A stretch of 63,923 nt of DNA from Acidobacteriota bacterium (GTDB taxonomy: Bacteria; Acidobacteriota; UBA890; WLXD01). Shown here in pieces: positions 1-7,989 of this stretch. The DNA lies in assembly GCA_029263295.1 (NCBI GenBank), contig JAJCXT010000010.1:1-63923 (forward strand), written 5' to 3'. The position numbers and the translations under genes were made by a program. A model generated the notes under the pieces. It saw only the letters and a program-made list of their open reading frames with translations. It was not told the origin of the DNA and made no database searches. Within the stretch, counting starts at the first letter, position 1, and the number at the start of each line of letters is the position of its first letter.

Positions 1-2
1 GC

Positions 3-542
3 GCAGCGACTGGCGGCACTGGCAACGGATGCGAGAAGGTCGTCGCCTTCCACGACCGCTGGGACGGTGCCCGGGTCGAGAACCCGGCGACGCTGACCGA
101 TATGGTCGACTGGGCCGAGTTGGTGGTCGAGGGTACGGTGGTGGGCAGCACAGGCGGATTCATGTCGGGCCTCCCAGGACGCATGCTCGAGATCTCCGTT
201 GCTCGTGTGCTGAAGGACTCGCCCGACTACGAGGCGGAGACACTGTTCGTCTTCTATCCCCGCGGCGAGGTGGTGGTGGGCGATCGCCGGCTCTGCCGGG
301 AAGCACAATCGCTGCCGGCCCCACCGCAACAAGGTGACCGCGTCCTGCTATTCCCGCGCCGGCCGCCCACACCCTCCGACTACCCCATCGTCGAACTCAT
401 GACCACAGGCGTCGAGATCGTCTTCGGCCGGGGCAAGGCGATCCACGTGCCGGAGCTACTACAGCAGATCGGGAGCCTCGGGAACGCGCAGCGCTTCAAT
501 CAGATCGTCCGTGCGACGCGCAAGGCGGCGCGGCGACGTTAG
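3..542 (+). CDS. Hypothetical protein, 5' end outside the window
   Basis: The reading frame is open to the left edge of the window, so the N-terminus is missing; at least 179 residues are present. The first in-frame ATG is at 102, but conserved-looking coding sequence (a C-E-K-V-V-A-F-H-D-R-W stretch) precedes it, so I take the gene as truncated by the window rather than starting there. The visible part looks like a small beta-rich domain (VVEGTVVGS, then LEISVARVLK) followed by a basic tail ending in RKAARRR. The pattern 'V.G.V......G......LE.SV..VLKG' is common in secreted or periplasmic hypothetical proteins, but I do not recognise the family. It converges with the ADOP permease downstream. 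Confidence 0.6.
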   Translation, partial: AATGGTGNGCEKVVAFHDRWDGARVENPATLTDMVDWAELVVEGTVVGSTGGFMSGLPGRMLEISVARVLKDSPDYEAETLFVFYPRGEVVVGDRRLCREAQSLPAPPQQGDRVLLFPRRPPTPSDYPIVELMTTGVEIVFGRGKAIHVPELLQQIGSLGNAQRFNQIVRATRKAARRR

Positions 543-669
543 CTGCGCCTCACTTGCCGCGCGCGTGGTCCGCTACCGTCTCGAAGCTGATTACATGGAA
601 GACGGCCCGTAGGCTCCTCGAGACGACGCGCTGTCGATGACCCTCTCGACTAAACTCGGTGAAGCCAGC

Positions 670-800
670 GGGACGGATACCCCGGCATAGAGCAATGTCG
701 CCTGCAGTGCGCTGTCGGGTCCTCGGCAAAGACGCGTGAGCACGGACGTCAGCTCACGCCGCGAACGGTGACCGTTGCGGCATGCCGGGGTATCCGTCCC
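670..800. repeat. 19-nt perfect inverted repeat, arms 670-688 and 782-800
   Basis: The left arm reads gggacggataccccggcat and the right arm is its exact reverse complement, with 93 nt between. The size (131 nt) and terminal inverted repeats resemble a miniature mobile element, but no target duplication is obvious. A long-loop transcription terminator for the convergent genes is the alternative. Confidence 0.7.
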
Positions 801-809
801 AGCGCCCTC
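788..809 (-). repeat. 22-nt dispersed repeat, copy 1
   Basis: Read on the minus strand, this element starts GAGGGCGCTGGGACGG and continues ATACCC. It lies 13 nt after the stop codon of the ADOP permease. An identical 22-nt copy lies at 22082-22103, again 13 nt after a minus-strand stop codon. Confidence 0.8.
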
Positions 810-822
810 ATACCCCGTCGGT

Positions 823-3504
823 CTAGGCGCCGCTCCTCAATGCTTCCGTCGGCATGATCTTCAGCGCCCGTAGCGTCGGCACGACGCAGGCGAGCGTGCC
901 GATCAGCAGCATCACGCCCACACCCATCGCGATCGCCAGGAGCAGCGGCGACTGCGACGGAATCCGTCCCGCTCGGTGGAACTCGAACAGAACTCTCCCG
1001 GCGATGGCCATCCCGAGGAGCACTCCCACGCCCAGCTGCACCAGGGCACGCTTCGCGATCGTGCGCACGATGTTGCTCCGCTGTGCTCCCAGGGCCGTGC
1101 GGATGCCGATCTCGCGCCGGCGCTGAGCGACCGTGAACGACATCAGGGCGTAGGTCCCTGAGCCCGAGAGCGCGAGGAGCATGCCGACCAGAGCCATCGC
1201 GCCCGTCGTGACCCAGCCGACGATCTTCGCATCGAAGGAGACGATCTTGTCGAGCGCCTTCGGGTCCCAGACGATCGCGGTGGCGTCAACCTCGCCCGTC
1301 AGTGCCCGCAGCCGCGGCGCAAACGATTCGGGATCGTCTCCTACATGGATCGCCAGACGCAGGGGGTGGAGCTTTCCTGGCGCCGAAGGGTGATACATCC
1401 CCGCCCTACCGGGGTCCACGAGGTCCATCCCGAGCGGTCCGACGACTCCGACGATCTCGTACCACGGCCCCGGCTCTTCGTCGGCTGCCGTCGCATACCG
1501 CACGCGCCGCCCGATCGGATTCTGTCCACTCAGTATGCGATCGACGAAGCCCGTGTTGACGATCACCGCCGGGCTGTCCTCAGCGAGTTCCGTCGAGTCG
1601 AAGCCTCGACCGCTCAGAACGGGCTGTCCAAACGCATCGAAGAAGTCTGCGTCGACGCGCGCGCGAGAGACCCGGATGTCTCCGAAGTCTTCCGAGTGCT
1701 CGATGCCGTCCACCTCAACCCCGCTGCGGGGGTGGTCCATGCCTGGCAGTGAGCTACCTACGGCCACGCCCTGAACCCCGGGTTCAGCCGCCAGGCGCTG
1801 GAGTAACGACTGTTGCGCTTCGCGCAACCGAAGCTCGAACGCACCCTCGTCGAATGCGGCAGCGTCCGATCCTGATTCGAACTGGGGTAGCCGCAACTCC
1901 GCGAACAGGAATTGCTCGGCCTGAATACCCCGACTGTCCTGGATGTCAGTAAGACCGTCCGACAGCCCCACGGCCACGCCGAGGGCTGCGACCGCGATCG
2001 TCACGTCGGCGATGATGAGCGCGCTCGATATCCCGCCAAAACGGACACCCGATCGACCGGAGGCGGCGCGTTGGATATTCAGCTGTACCGCTTTCCCCGT
2101 GACCTTCAACGCCGGGATCACGCTCACGAGCCCGGCACTCAGTACGGCGAGCACAAGGGCCCAGCCGACGGTCGCGAGCGTCACGCGGAAGTTGGTCCAG
2201 TAGGGCAGAGCATCGAGCAGCCAGCCGAACAGTGTCGAAGAGATCTGGTCGGCTATCAGGAGCCCTACTCCCGCCGCCAGAACAGCGAACACGAGGGACT
2301 CCGTGAACATCTGCGTGACCACCCGGGTGCGACTGGCGCCGAGTGCCGTGCGTACCGCGATCTCGCCAGACCGGGTCGCCGTGCGCGCAAGGATGAGCAT
2401 CCCGACATTGGCACACGCGATCGCCAGCACCAGTAGCGCAAGAACCTGAAACCCGTAGAATCCGGCCTCGCCGCGCAGGCCCTCTTTCCCCGCGCCGAAG
2501 AGTCCGATCGTGAAGGGCACCACCTCGTTTCGGAGCCGGCCATGCGTTTCTGGCGATGCGATGGCCATGCGCTGTCCGACCGCCATGAGCTCCGCCTGGG
2601 CTTCCTCGGGCGAGACGGAGTCGGACAGGCGGCCAAAGACGATCCTCGGCCGCCCGCGTTCGTGATCGTCGGTAGCCGCGGTCACGCGCAGGGGGATCCA
2701 CAGGTGGTCGCGGATCGGGAAGAGGAAGCCCTGCGGCATGACGCCGACCACCGTCCGCGGGACGCCGCCTATTCGGATGGAGCGACCGAGCACTTCCGGG
2801 TCGGCGCCTAGTCGCGATTGCCAGAGGTCATGGCTGATCACCACCACGCGCGGCGCACCGGCCAGCTCGTCGGCGGCGATGAGGGTCCGGCCGAGCAGGG
2901 GGCGTACTCGCACAATGTCGAACGTAGAGGCGGTGACCTCGGCGCCACGGATGGGCGCGGCCCGGCCGTCCTCCGCAATGACGTTGTAGGACGCTCCCCG
3001 GGTGGTCATCGCGAGAGCACTGAAGGCGGTCAGCTCTTCGCGCCACTGCACGAAGTCGTACGCCGATGGCGCCTCCCATCTGGAGGTGGCCACGTTGATG
3101 TTCTTGAGAACCTGCAGCTGCTCGGCCTCGGCGAAGGGGGGAGGCGCCTCGAAAGCGCTCGCGGCGTGCAGCGGAATCAGCCCCACCGGGATCCCGACCG
3201 CGAGCGCGAAGACCGCGACGGCTGTCAGACCCGGCTGCTTCACCAGAAGCCGCAATCCGATCCTCACATCCAGCCACGACACACCGAGGCGCGACGCGCG
3301 CCATCGTGCCGGCCTGGCGCTGAGCGCGGACCCAAGCACGTTCACCGCGTAGCGCCACTGCGCCCGCCACATGGGAATGCCGCGTTCGAGGTCACGTTCC
3401 GTCGCATCGTCCAGGTCGGCCCGGATGAACACAGCTTCGGGCCCTCGGATGAGCAGGGCGGCCAGCCGGCGCAGCAGTCGGAGTACTCGCGAATCGGTTG
3501 CCAC
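823..3504 (-). CDS. ADOP-type ABC transporter permease (duplicated FtsX/MacB)
   Basis: This is an 893-residue inner-membrane permease with two MacB-like halves. The N-terminus (about residues 1-60) is the short soluble extension typical of acidobacterial duplicated orphan permeases. A membrane segment lies near 85-105, followed by a periplasmic MacB_PCD-like domain and an FtsX domain (ALLVLAIACANVGMLIL). The second half repeats the plan and ends with a further FtsX domain (REIGIRTALGAQ). No ATPase subunit is adjacent, as is usual for this group. The start is a GTG overlapping the PadR stop codon by one base (TAGTG), implying translational coupling. The substrate is unknown; family members are thought to act in lipoprotein, peptide or drug export. 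Confidence 0.92.
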   Translation of the reverse strand: MATDSRVLRLLRRLAALLIRGPEAVFIRADLDDATERDLERGIPMWRAQWRYAVNVLGSALSARPARWRASRLGVSWLDVRIGLRLLVKQPGLTAVAVFALAVGIPVGLIPLHAASAFEAPPPFAEAEQLQVLKNINVATSRWEAPSAYDFVQWREELTAFSALAMTTRGASYNVIAEDGRAAPIRGAEVTASTFDIVRVRPLLGRTLIAADELAGAPRVVVISHDLWQSRLGADPEVLGRSIRIGGVPRTVVGVMPQGFLFPIRDHLWIPLRVTAATDDHERGRPRIVFGRLSDSVSPEEAQAELMAVGQRMAIASPETHGRLRNEVVPFTIGLFGAGKEGLRGEAGFYGFQVLALLVLAIACANVGMLILARTATRSGEIAVRTALGASRTRVVTQMFTESLVFAVLAAGVGLLIADQISSTLFGWLLDALPYWTNFRVTLATVGWALVLAVLSAGLVSVIPALKVTGKAVQLNIQRAASGRSGVRFGGISSALIIADVTIAVAALGVAVGLSDGLTDIQDSRGIQAEQFLFAELRLPQFESGSDAAAFDEGAFELRLREAQQSLLQRLAAEPGVQGVAVGSSLPGMDHPRSGVEVDGIEHSEDFGDIRVSRARVDADFFDAFGQPVLSGRGFDSTELAEDSPAVIVNTGFVDRILSGQNPIGRRVRYATAADEEPGPWYEIVGVVGPLGMDLVDPGRAGMYHPSAPGKLHPLRLAIHVGDDPESFAPRLRALTGEVDATAIVWDPKALDKIVSFDAKIVGWVTTGAMALVGMLLALSGSGTYALMSFTVAQRRREIGIRTALGAQRSNIVRTIAKRALVQLGVGVLLGMAIAGRVLFEFHRAGRIPSQSPLLLAIAMGVGVMLLIGTLACVVPTLRALKIMPTEALRSGA

Positions 3505-3839
3505 TAGCCTCCCTCCGCCAGCTCGGTGACCCGCGCCATCAGGCCGCCGGCCATCGACTGGATGGTGGAGTAGGTGGCACTTAGCGCGCGGGCGCCCTCC
3601 GCTTCGAGCGAGTAGTACTTGCGGGGGCGACCGGCGCGGCCCGCGGTAGGCTCGCCGATCCTGGATGTGACCAGATCCCGTTCCGCGAGGCGACCGAGCG
3701 CCGTGTAGATGGCTCCCGAGGAAACCACCCGGCCGGTCCTGCGTTCGATGGCCTCCCGAATCGTGCCACCGTAGGCGTCGTCGCCGAGTTCGACGACGGC
3801 AAAGAGGATCAGTTGTTCAAACTCGCCCAGATAGCCCAT
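3504..3839 (-). CDS. PadR-family transcriptional regulator
   Basis: This is a 111-residue winged-helix regulator. It begins GYLGEFEQLILFAVVELGDD, the normal PadR N-terminus, then carries the recognition region (TGRVVSSGAIYTALGRL) and the wing (GRPRKYYSLEAEG). PadR proteins of this size usually repress their own operon and respond to small molecules or to a partner. It overlaps the ADOP permease gene by one base, so the two are one transcription unit. AT-rich direct repeats immediately upstream are candidate operators for autoregulation. Confidence 0.95.
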   Translation of the reverse strand: MGYLGEFEQLILFAVVELGDDAYGGTIREAIERRTGRVVSSGAIYTALGRLAERDLVTSRIGEPTAGRAGRPRKYYSLEAEGARALSATYSTIQSMAGGLMARVTELAEGG

Positions 3840-3886
3840 GTAACGCTCGCGGTTTCGATTCTCAGAGTAGTTGATTTGATTAAGCT

Positions 3887-3926
3887 ACGATGTAGGTAAA
3901 TCGAATATACCACGATGTAGTTAAAT
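3887..3926 (-). promoter_or_regulatory. Candidate PadR operator: direct repeats upstream of padR
   Basis: Two near-identical 15-nt repeats, acgatgtaggtaaat (3887-3901) and acgatgtagttaaat (3912-3926), are spaced 25 nt apart, within an AT-rich patch unlike the surrounding GC-rich DNA. They lie 48-87 nt upstream of the PadR start codon. A TGTA-containing core is typical of PadR sites. The operator role is inferred from position and sequence type. Confidence 0.55.
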
Positions 3927-3951
3927 GGCAAGGCACCCGTCGTGGCTGCGC

Positions 3952-5613
3952 TTACGGCCTGGTTCCGACAAACCGAATCGTCGCCCAGCAGGCGGCGCCG
4001 CCGACGATGAGCAGGAGGAAGGGGTTCACGCCGATTCCAGCGGGGAGGTAGCCGAGGAACACCGCGATCCCTGCCCCGGTCAACGCGTAGGGGATCTGCG
4101 TGCGGACGTGCTCGACCACACCACAGCCGCTGGCAAAAGACGCGACGATAGTGGTGTCACTGATCGGCGAGCAATGGTCGCCGAACACCGCACCCGCCAG
4201 CACGGCGCCGATCGTGGCAATCATGATTGGGCCTGGCGCGACGCCACTTTCGAGACCCGTCAGCGCGCCGGCGATGGGAATGCACAGCGGTGTCAGCAGA
4301 CCCATCGTTCCCCAGGACGACCCCACGCTGAAGGACATCACCGCCGCGAGCAGGAACACCATCGCCGGCAATGCGGCTACCGGGAAGTTCCCCTCCATGA
4401 CGCCGACCAGCCAGTTGGCGGTCTCCAGTTCCTGGATCACGCTGCTGAGCGTGAAGGCGAATACCAGAATCAACACCGGCAGGAACATCTGCTTCATGCC
4501 TTCGAAGAAGATGACGGTCGCGCTCTCGGTAATTCGTGGTCGAACCAGGAAGCGGAGCAGTAGCAGGGCCACGACCGAGGCGAACGCCGTGGCCGTGACA
4601 AAGACTAGGTCGGCGTCCGCCTTCCCGAAGGCCTGAATTGCCCGCTGCAGGCCCCCTCCGCGCGCCGTTGAACCCAGCTTGGCCAGGCCGTCGACGTACA
4701 GGCCGCCAAACACGGAAGCGATGAGCAGCGCCAGCGGGATCAACGTCAGCGAGATTTTCCGCCTCGCGGCGCCGCTCTCCCCCCTCGACAAGGACTCTGC
4801 CACGGGGTCGGCGCCCGCGGGTGGCGCCTTCGCCTTCGCCTCCGCCTGGCGCATGGGGCCGATGTCGCGCCCTAGCCAGATCGTCACAAAGACGATCAGC
4901 AGCAGGAAGTAGTTGTAGAAGCGATAGGGCAGGGTCTCGATCAGGATCTGGTAGGAGGAGAACTCGGCGAAGCTCTGTGCGTCGTTGAACGCGGACGTCC
5001 CATAGGCCGCCAGACCGTTCTGAATCATCGTCAACTCGAAGGCGATCCAGGTGGAGATCAGGGCGAAGGCCGCAATCGGCGACGCGGTGGAGTCGACGAT
5101 GAATGCCAGCTTCTCGCGCGACATGCCCGCCCGATCGGTGACCGGCCGCATGGTCTTGCCAACCAGCATGGTGCTCGCCAGGCCATCGAAGAACACAACC
5201 CATCCCATGGCGAACACGCCAAGTCCCGCGCGGCGCTTCGAGTCGCCCTTGCCCAATACCAGGGCCGCTATCGCCTGCATGCCGCCAATGCGATTCAGCA
5301 ACTCGACGAAGCCGCCCATCATCAGCGAGAACACGAGCGCGGAGACGTTCCAGCGGTTCGTCAACGGCGGGATCATGTGCTTCGCGAACAGATCGATGAA
5401 GGCAGCGGCGATGTTTCCGTTCGCTAGCAGGACCGTGCCCGCGAATGCGCCGAGAAACAGCGACGAGTAGATATCGCGGGTGATGAACGCCAGAGCCACC
5501 GCGATCACGCTCGGCCAGATCGACGCAGGCCCGCCCCTCACATCTCCGAAGAGCAGAAAGAGAAACGTGATCAGGACCAGCACCCAGACTGCGATGGTTC
5601 GGTTGCGGGTCAT
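3952..5613 (-). CDS. NhaC-family Na+/H+ antiporter-like transporter
   Basis: This 553-residue polytopic inner-membrane protein has roughly a dozen hydrophobic segments, beginning with IAVWVLVLITFLFLLFG. The motifs FMGGFVELLNRIGG-like (MMGGFVELLNRIGG) and the acidic/serine-rich GAVFGDHCSPISDTT are hallmarks of the PF03553 antiporter family. The family exchanges Na+ for H+, or amino or organic acids for ions, so the exact substrate is uncertain. It follows the DUF5916 barrel gene by 29 nt on the same strand, so cotranscription is likely. The length is slightly above the usual 450-520 because of a longer cytoplasmic loop (around residues 235-270). Confidence 0.88.
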   Translation of the reverse strand: MTRNRTIAVWVLVLITFLFLLFGDVRGGPASIWPSVIAVALAFITRDIYSSLFLGAFAGTVLLANGNIAAAFIDLFAKHMIPPLTNRWNVSALVFSLMMGGFVELLNRIGGMQAIAALVLGKGDSKRRAGLGVFAMGWVVFFDGLASTMLVGKTMRPVTDRAGMSREKLAFIVDSTASPIAAFALISTWIAFELTMIQNGLAAYGTSAFNDAQSFAEFSSYQILIETLPYRFYNYFLLLIVFVTIWLGRDIGPMRQAEAKAKAPPAGADPVAESLSRGESGAARRKISLTLIPLALLIASVFGGLYVDGLAKLGSTARGGGLQRAIQAFGKADADLVFVTATAFASVVALLLLRFLVRPRITESATVIFFEGMKQMFLPVLILVFAFTLSSVIQELETANWLVGVMEGNFPVAALPAMVFLLAAVMSFSVGSSWGTMGLLTPLCIPIAGALTGLESGVAPGPIMIATIGAVLAGAVFGDHCSPISDTTIVASFASGCGVVEHVRTQIPYALTGAGIAVFLGYLPAGIGVNPFLLLIVGGAACWATIRFVGTRP

Positions 5614-5642
5614 CGATTGAGCACTCTCTCCAACGGGCGCCT

Positions 5643-7805
5643 TCAGCGACGCAAGGTGTAGCGTACCTTCACGCTTAGCAGATTCGTATCGGTTTGCCAG
5701 CGATCGAACGGGTCGATGATGTTGGTGTTCCAGATCACGAACAGTTCGCCGAGCGGATTGAAGGTCCAGCGCATGCGGGTGTTCGTGCCGAACGAATCCG
5801 ACTCGTTGTCATACTGCAGGAAGCTGCTGACGACCAGGTCGGGCGAGATGTTGAGCGCGGCGCGAAGACTGGCCAGATCCTGCGTGAAGTTCCCGCCTCC
5901 GAGGCTGGCGGTGTTCCGTTCGGCTCCGACCTCCAGGTTGAATGTAGCGCTGGGGTTCCATTGCACCCGTGCCTGGATCTGGTCGAGCGTGCCGTCGTAG
6001 AACGTGCCGAACCACCAGCTTGCTCGCCCGCTGACCGGTCGCTTCGGCGCGGCATCGATCTCGACCCGGTACCGCACCCAGTCGTATTCGCCGGCCGGAA
6101 TCACGACGCCTCCGATTTCGAATGGCACCAGCGGGCGGTCACCGGTGGGTACGATATTGAACTCGAAGCGGTCGCCGCTCTCGAAGCGCAGGTTTAGCGG
6201 CGCGGTGAAGATCCGATAACTCTCGAGCTCCCCGTCGAGGTCGAACACGAACTCGCTAAAGAGCTCGAAGTTCTGGTTGCGTAGCCACGACCAGTTCGGC
6301 CGCAACAGGTACGTTGCGTTCGGCTGTAGCTTCTGAATGCCCGCGCGCGGGACGAAGCCGAGTGCCGGGTCGAACGCGTCGCCGATGCGAATGTAGGTGA
6401 TGGCGGCATCGAGGGGGTCGTTGGGATAGTCGACCTTGAACCCCCATGCACTCTTGTCACCCTGCAGATCCTCGCGGTCCGCAGTCAGGCCCCAGACGCC
6501 AACAAGGAAATTGCGCTCACCCATGAAGTGCGAAGTCTGGAAGGTGAAGTCGGCACCAGCGGTCCAGGCGCCGGTTCGCCCCAGCGGGTCGCCCGCGGTG
6601 CCGATGAACCCTACCGATGATTCCGCCAGGACGTTCTGTTGGACCCGGATCACGCCCACGTTCGTAGCCGGCACCACTCCCTCGACCTCGCCCGTATGCG
6701 TGGCGAGCGCGCCGAAGTTCGTGTTCCCGAGGCGGCCATTTACCTTGGCGCCGAATTCCAGCGGCACGGTCTCGCCAGATACCAGGCCGATGCGCCGCGA
6801 GAAGAAAGGCAGGAGGCTGCGGCCCGCCCCCAGACCGAAGTCGAAGATGTCGGCGCCTTCCAGGAAGAACGCGCGCTTTTCAGGGAAGAACAGCGGGAAA
6901 CGCGTGAGGTTCGTGCGCCGCGTGTCCACCTCGGTCTCGGCGAAGTCAGTGTTCGCGGTCAGTGACGCGATGGTGGCGGCGCCGATCAGTTGGTTCACAT
7001 CGAGGCTCGGCTCCGCGTCGAAGCCCGAACTCTCGTCGCCTCCGGGTTTGCCCGCGCGCCCGACGAGCGCGGGCGTTACGCCGAGGCCGATCCCTGAGTC
7101 GAACTCCGGCAAACTCGCAACCAGGCCGCTGCGCGAGGTCTGAGTGAGTGAGTAGCCGCGCCGCGCACCCGACCAGCGGCTGGTCTCCTGCAGTCTTTCA
7201 ACGCGACGCTCGATGTTGAATCCCCACTCGGTGAGGCCCGGGTTGAAGCGCAGACTCCGGATCGGAATGCGCAGTTCCGCCGACCAACCTTCCGCGTGAA
7301 CACGGGTCGTTGCTTCCCACACCTCGTCCCAGTTGGAGTTCTCCCGTTCGCCGCGATCTGACACCAAAGCGTCGTAGCGAGCGCCGGTCGGGTTCACGGC
7401 GAAGACGTAGCCGGAACGGCCATCGAGAAAGGTGTCGAGAACGATCTTTACGTTGTCTTCGCGGCTGAGCCGGGAGTCGCGCGCTTTGGAGTAGCTGACG
7501 ATCCCTCCGGGGTCCGGATCCACGCATTCGATGCCGATCACGATTTCGCGAGCGCCGACGAGAATCCGCACGCGCGTCGCCAACGTCGGGGCGATGCCCT
7601 CGGTGGGTTCCAGCATGGTCATCTCCGAGATCATCTCGGCAGCTGACCACTCCGCTTCGTCGAGTACGCCGTCCAGCCGCACGCTCTCCGCACCTGGTGC
7701 CGCAGCGAATTGCGGCCGGGCGTCGCTGGTGCCGGCCGTCTGTGCGCCGATCGGGCGTGCCATCAGGGCGAAGGCGGCGAACAGGAGAGCCTTGTGGCGA
7801 CGCAT
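5643..7805 (-). CDS. Outer-membrane barrel protein, CBM9-like plus DUF5916
   Basis: This 720-residue secreted protein has a signal peptide at the N-terminus (LLFAAFALMARPIGAQTAG). Residues about 35-225 look like a CBM9-like carbohydrate-binding domain (VRLDGVLDEAEWSAAE; GYVFAVNPTGARYDAL). The rest matches the DUF5916 barrel type, with FFPEKRAFFLEGADIFDFG and repeated amphipathic strands. It ends with an aromatic/basic strand (KVRYTLRR), as outer-membrane barrels do. Family function is not established; a role in binding or importing oligosaccharides or peptides is often suggested. It is upstream of and probably cotranscribed with the NhaC-type antiporter. Confidence 0.9.
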   Translation of the reverse strand: MRRHKALLFAAFALMARPIGAQTAGTSDARPQFAAAPGAESVRLDGVLDEAEWSAAEMISEMTMLEPTEGIAPTLATRVRILVGAREIVIGIECVDPDPGGIVSYSKARDSRLSREDNVKIVLDTFLDGRSGYVFAVNPTGARYDALVSDRGERENSNWDEVWEATTRVHAEGWSAELRIPIRSLRFNPGLTEWGFNIERRVERLQETSRWSGARRGYSLTQTSRSGLVASLPEFDSGIGLGVTPALVGRAGKPGGDESSGFDAEPSLDVNQLIGAATIASLTANTDFAETEVDTRRTNLTRFPLFFPEKRAFFLEGADIFDFGLGAGRSLLPFFSRRIGLVSGETVPLEFGAKVNGRLGNTNFGALATHTGEVEGVVPATNVGVIRVQQNVLAESSVGFIGTAGDPLGRTGAWTAGADFTFQTSHFMGERNFLVGVWGLTADREDLQGDKSAWGFKVDYPNDPLDAAITYIRIGDAFDPALGFVPRAGIQKLQPNATYLLRPNWSWLRNQNFELFSEFVFDLDGELESYRIFTAPLNLRFESGDRFEFNIVPTGDRPLVPFEIGGVVIPAGEYDWVRYRVEIDAAPKRPVSGRASWWFGTFYDGTLDQIQARVQWNPSATFNLEVGAERNTASLGGGNFTQDLASLRAALNISPDLVVSSFLQYDNESDSFGTNTRMRWTFNPLGELFVIWNTNIIDPFDRWQTDTNLLSVKVRYTLRR

Positions 7806-7989
7806 CAGAACTGACCTGCCCGCAAAATGTAACCAAGGGTGATGGCGCTACAGGGGACAGGGTCGTCGCCCAACAAACCCAGCGCTGCTCGGTCGCTGCT
7901 TGGTTGGCGATGCTATCGGACACGGCGCACCGTTCCAAGCAGCATGGCACTCCGGCCGTGGTGGCGATGGCGTCGCCATCGTCGCCGAG

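Larger units (their letters stand above)
543..822. other. Intergenic region with long inverted repeat
   Basis: This 280-base stretch between two convergent genes has no convincing gene. Its main content is a perfect 19-nt inverted repeat and, overlapping its right arm, a 22-nt sequence repeated near 22.1 kb; both are listed separately. Confidence 0.6.

Noticed and set aside
1946-2701. 251-codon minus-strand frame inside the ADOP gene
   Set aside because: It is an out-of-frame shadow of the permease with arginine-rich translation and no motif of its own.
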